The notes beneath the pieces were generated by a model. It had not been told where the DNA came from and made no database searches. It saw nothing but the letters and a program-made list of their open reading frames with translations. Of a stretch of DNA of 43,180 nucleotides, positions 41,122 to 43,180 are shown piece by piece. Source of the DNA: CAYILR01 sp964364175 (lineage in GTDB: Bacteria > Bdellovibrionota > UBA1018); the NCBI GenBank assembly GCA_964364175.1, contig CAYILR010000042.1, positions 1 through 43,180 on the forward strand. Direction: 5' to 3'. A program made the translations under genes and the position numbers. Each line of letters opens with the position of its first letter. Positions within the stretch are counted from its first letter, which is position 1.

Positions 41122-41745
41122 ATGAAAATACTTGTCATCGGAGCAACAGGACTGACCGGAGGACATTTGATCAAGCATCTTCTTGATGGTGGGCACGACG
41201 TCACTGCCTTCGTCAGAGACCCGGCCAAATTCTCGATTCAACACGCGCACCTCAAAACTGCGCAAGGTGAAGCACGTGATCTAGCTTCACTCGAAAAAGC
41301 TGTGCAAGGGCAAGACGCAGTGATGTCAGCACTTGGCCCGCGCTCACTCAAGGCAGACGACCTTCAGGAAGTTTTCATGAGCAACTTGGTTGCTGCGATG
41401 ACCAAGAACGGCGTCAAACGCGTGATCAACTTATCTGCGATGGGTGCCGGAGACAGTTTCCCGGGTGCTCCATTCATCATGCGTGCGGTGATTCTGCCTC
41501 TTTTCCTGGGAAAAGTGTTTGTGGACAAAGAAAGAGGTGAGGTTCATCTCTTTGGAAGTTCCCTAGACTATACCAACGTTCGTCCCGGTCGTCTGACCAA
41601 CGGCTCCGCTCGTGGCGGCGTGAAAGCTAGTCTCGAGTACGGCGGCCTCAGGCCTGTGATGTCGCGCGAAGATCTTGCTCTTTTTATGATTGCTCAGCTG
41701 AGTAGTTCGGAATGGGTCCGTAAGTCTCCTCTGATTGGATATTGA
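41122..41745 (+). CDS. NAD(P)H-binding atypical SDR (NmrA/BVR-B like)
   Basis: From ATG 41122 (MKILVIGATGLTGGHLIKHLLDGGHDVTAFVRDPAKF) the protein has 207 residues. The glycine-rich GATGLTGGH motif and VTAFVRDP are typical of NmrA-like/biliverdin reductase B-like proteins, which bind NAD(P)H and act as flavin reductases or redox sensors. VINLSAMGAG and YTNVRPGRLTNG match the family's later motifs. An in-frame TTG at 41104 is a poorer start. The next gene starts one base after its stop. Confidence 0.82.
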   Translation: MKILVIGATGLTGGHLIKHLLDGGHDVTAFVRDPAKFSIQHAHLKTAQGEARDLASLEKAVQGQDAVMSALGPRSLKADDLQEVFMSNLVAAMTKNGVKRVINLSAMGAGDSFPGAPFIMRAVILPLFLGKVFVDKERGEVHLFGSSLDYTNVRPGRLTNGSARGGVKASLEYGGLRPVMSREDLALFMIAQLSSSEWVRKSPLIGY

Positions 41746-41746
41746 T

Positions 41747-42322
41747 ATGAAAATTAAATCACGATGGCTCGTTATATTTTTGTGCATGAGTCTGATTTTG
41801 CCCACGCACGTATTTGCAAGTGACTCAGCAAGTGGAGGAGAATCAAGAAAAGCTTGGACCCCGCTTGAAGTAGGAACGCAAACAGTTATGGGAGGAGTGG
41901 GAGCCGGTGTGGGCCTTGTGACTTTCGGAGTTGCAGGAGCAGTGCTTCTGGTGGGCAACTCAAGTGGTTGTGGTCGTGTTTGTGATACGCTTTTATTTTC
42001 CGGCGTATTTGCAGGGATGACAACAGGTGCGGCTTTGGGTGTCTACGGAATCGGAAGAGGCACTTTTGAAACCCGAGGTAAACTTGTACCCACGATTGTT
42101 GGCGCAGGTATCGGCAGTCTTGCAGGTATGGGTACGGGTTTGGTTTTGGCCAAACATGGATTTGGCGACAGAGTCACCCCTTGGGTCAGTGCTTTTCTAC
42201 TCGCTGGAATCGGAGCGACCTCAGGCTACCAGCTTTTTCCAGAGACAATCACACCGATTGCTAGGATCGACAAGAACGGTTCATTTCAAGCAGGCGTCGC
42301 TGTTCAAGTCGTAAGTTTTTGA
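41747..42322 (+). CDS. Secreted glycine-rich membrane-associated hypothetical protein
   Basis: From ATG 41747 (MKIKSRWLVIFLCMSLILPTHVFASDSA) this is 191 residues with a Sec signal peptide ending at about FA-S. The mature part has several Gly/Ala-rich hydrophobic stretches (VMGGVGAGVGLVTFGVAGAVLLVG, AGMTTGAALGVYGIG, IVGAGIGSLAGMGTGLVLA, ALLAGIGAT-like) resembling glycine-zipper outer- or inner-membrane proteins. Two Cys lie in SSGCGRVCDT. No named family. Its stop TGA and the convergent PAP2 stop share the palindrome TGATCA with no gap. Confidence 0.7.
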   Translation: MKIKSRWLVIFLCMSLILPTHVFASDSASGGESRKAWTPLEVGTQTVMGGVGAGVGLVTFGVAGAVLLVGNSSGCGRVCDTLLFSGVFAGMTTGAALGVYGIGRGTFETRGKLVPTIVGAGIGSLAGMGTGLVLAKHGFGDRVTPWVSAFLLAGIGATSGYQLFPETITPIARIDKNGSFQAGVAVQVVSF

Positions 42323-43165
42323 TCACAATGAAATCGACCCCAGTAGCACGCCACCACCCGTGACTGGAATCACCGAAACACGAACGGAGCTGCTCGATTT
42401 TTCGGGTGAATGAAAAAAATACGGCACAGCAAATCCCACCGCGCTGCCCATCACAGCTCCCACTAGAACATCGGTGAAGTAATGCTTGTCAGCAGCGATC
42501 CGCAGATAGGCAGTTGCAGTCGAAGCAACCAAACCCGTGCCCCAAATCCAAGGAGCCATTTTGTAACCTCGCATCGAAGCGACTGTTCCACTCGAAAAAG
42601 TGAAAGCAAATGCAAGCGTAGTATGTCCCGAGTAAAACGACATATTGTTGTCAGCTGGAAAGTTGGTTTTAGATTTCTGAGACGCAGGCAACGCATGAAC
42701 AAAAGGTCGTTCTCTCCCAACAGAAATTTTTACGATCTGATTGAGATCAACAGCAAGCACAGTAGCTTCTGTAATAATCAGCGCGTCGATCAGAAAATTT
42801 CTCTGACGATCTTCCTGAAAAGAAGATATTCCATTCAACCCATACGCAGCGAGCGGAGCACCAGCAAATGCGGTTACCCCACTGATTAAATCCGCGGATC
42901 GAGTGTTGTTCCATTTTAAATGGTCTCTGAAGAATCGATCGCCACGATTATCATCGCACCATCGGCAAGTAGAGGTTGCTAGCCGACCCTGAAAAACTGT
43001 GGATCCTACCCAAGCCCCTACTCCAATCGAGGTAATTGCAATGTCGGTCGTATAATCATACCGAAGCTCTGTCTGATCCTCGGCAAGTGCCGAACCGCAA
43101 ATGACGAATAAAAGAACCAAAATTATTTTGTAACTGTTCAGCCCGTTTGAGTGATTCACTTGCAT
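42323..43165 (-). CDS. PAP2-family phosphatase, exported
   Basis: The 280-residue protein has an N-terminal signal/membrane segment (IILVLLFVICGSALA at 14-27) and the three phosphatase motifs. C1 is K146-x6-R153-P154 (KISVGRERP), C2 is S179-G-H181 (FYSGHTT), and C3 is R212-x5-H218-x3-D222 (RIAADKHYFTD). PAP2 enzymes remove phosphate from lipid phosphates such as undecaprenyl pyrophosphate or phosphatidate, or modify lipid A; the substrate here is not evident. The first 12 codons are inside the 49-bp end repeat. The right copy is judged the authentic one, since it gives a normal signal peptide. Confidence 0.85.
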   Translation of the reverse strand: MQVNHSNGLNSYKIILVLLFVICGSALAEDQTELRYDYTTDIAITSIGVGAWVGSTVFQGRLATSTCRWCDDNRGDRFFRDHLKWNNTRSADLISGVTAFAGAPLAAYGLNGISSFQEDRQRNFLIDALIITEATVLAVDLNQIVKISVGRERPFVHALPASQKSKTNFPADNNMSFYSGHTTLAFAFTFSSGTVASMRGYKMAPWIWGTGLVASTATAYLRIAADKHYFTDVLVGAVMGSAVGFAVPYFFHSPEKSSSSVRVSVIPVTGGGVLLGSISL

Positions 43166-43178
43166 AATTTATAAACAG
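43130..43178. repeat. Right copy of the 49-bp terminal inverted repeat
   Basis: This is the exact reverse complement of 1-49 and spans the first 12 codons and 13 upstream bases of the PAP2 gene. Two more bases (GA) follow to the window end. In this copy the repeat is continuous with a sensible signal-peptide coding sequence, so it is the likely source. Confidence 0.9.
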
Positions 43179-43180
43179 GA

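Noticed and set aside
1..43180. Reading the terminal inverted repeat as transposon ends
   Set aside because: No transposase, integrase or target-site duplication is present, and the enclosed genes include rpoBC and ileS, which are not mobile cargo.

Overview
This 43 kb window comes from a Gram-negative bacterium. The order tRNA-Thr/Tyr/Gly/Thr - tuf - tRNA-Trp - secE - nusG - rplK - rplA - rplJ - rplL - rpoB - rpoC, the sequences of the polymerase subunits, the many Sec signal peptides and the eukaryote-like isoleucyl-tRNA synthetase fit a deltaproteobacterial or Bdellovibrionota-like lineage. That placement is inference from gene content; no rRNA gene is present to test it.

Layout. Positions 29-5000 are read leftward: a truncated archaeal-type (DUF234-like) ATPase, an FAD oxidoreductase translationally coupled to a Wzx-like flippase, and an AlbA_2/Schlafen-like ATP-binding regulator divergent from a coiled-coil protein (5065-6090). 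Positions 6281-17687 are a surface-polysaccharide region. An O-antigen ligase/polymerase-like protein and an AsnB amidotransferase are read leftward. Ten tightly packed genes are read rightward: GT4, PIG-L deacetylase, FkbH-like protein, acyl carrier protein, MaoC-like dehydratase, SDR, LpxD-like acyltransferase, RfbC-like epimerase, GT2 and a transglutaminase-like protein. The FkbH-ACP-MaoC-SDR-LpxD block looks like a dedicated module that makes a small acyl group on a carrier protein and passes it to a sugar.

Positions 17702-25220 hold ileS (leftward), pyrF and a SpoU/TrmH RNA methyltransferase (rightward), a secreted S41 peptidase and a convergent small secreted protein. Positions 25366-39610 are the translation/transcription super-operon, closed by a tRNA-Val seven bases after rpoC. 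Positions 39611-40323 are nearly gene-free but packed with hairpins and the broken start of a VOC/glyoxalase-family gene. The rest holds two overlapping hypothetical ORFs, an NAD(P)-binding protein, a small secreted glycine-rich protein and a PAP2 phosphatase.

The most unusual signal is structural. Long nested inverted repeats sit in the tRNA spacers, after rpoC/tRNA-Val and between polysaccharide genes. Several contain a tandem G.A mismatch (GGAG facing YGAG or YGAC) inside an otherwise paired stem. Two are inverted copies of adjacent functional sequence: the 3' half of tRNA-Val and the first codons of the VOC gene. The two ends of the window also carry a perfect 49-bp inverted repeat that coincides with truncation of the first gene, so one end is probably a chimeric or graph-derived junction.
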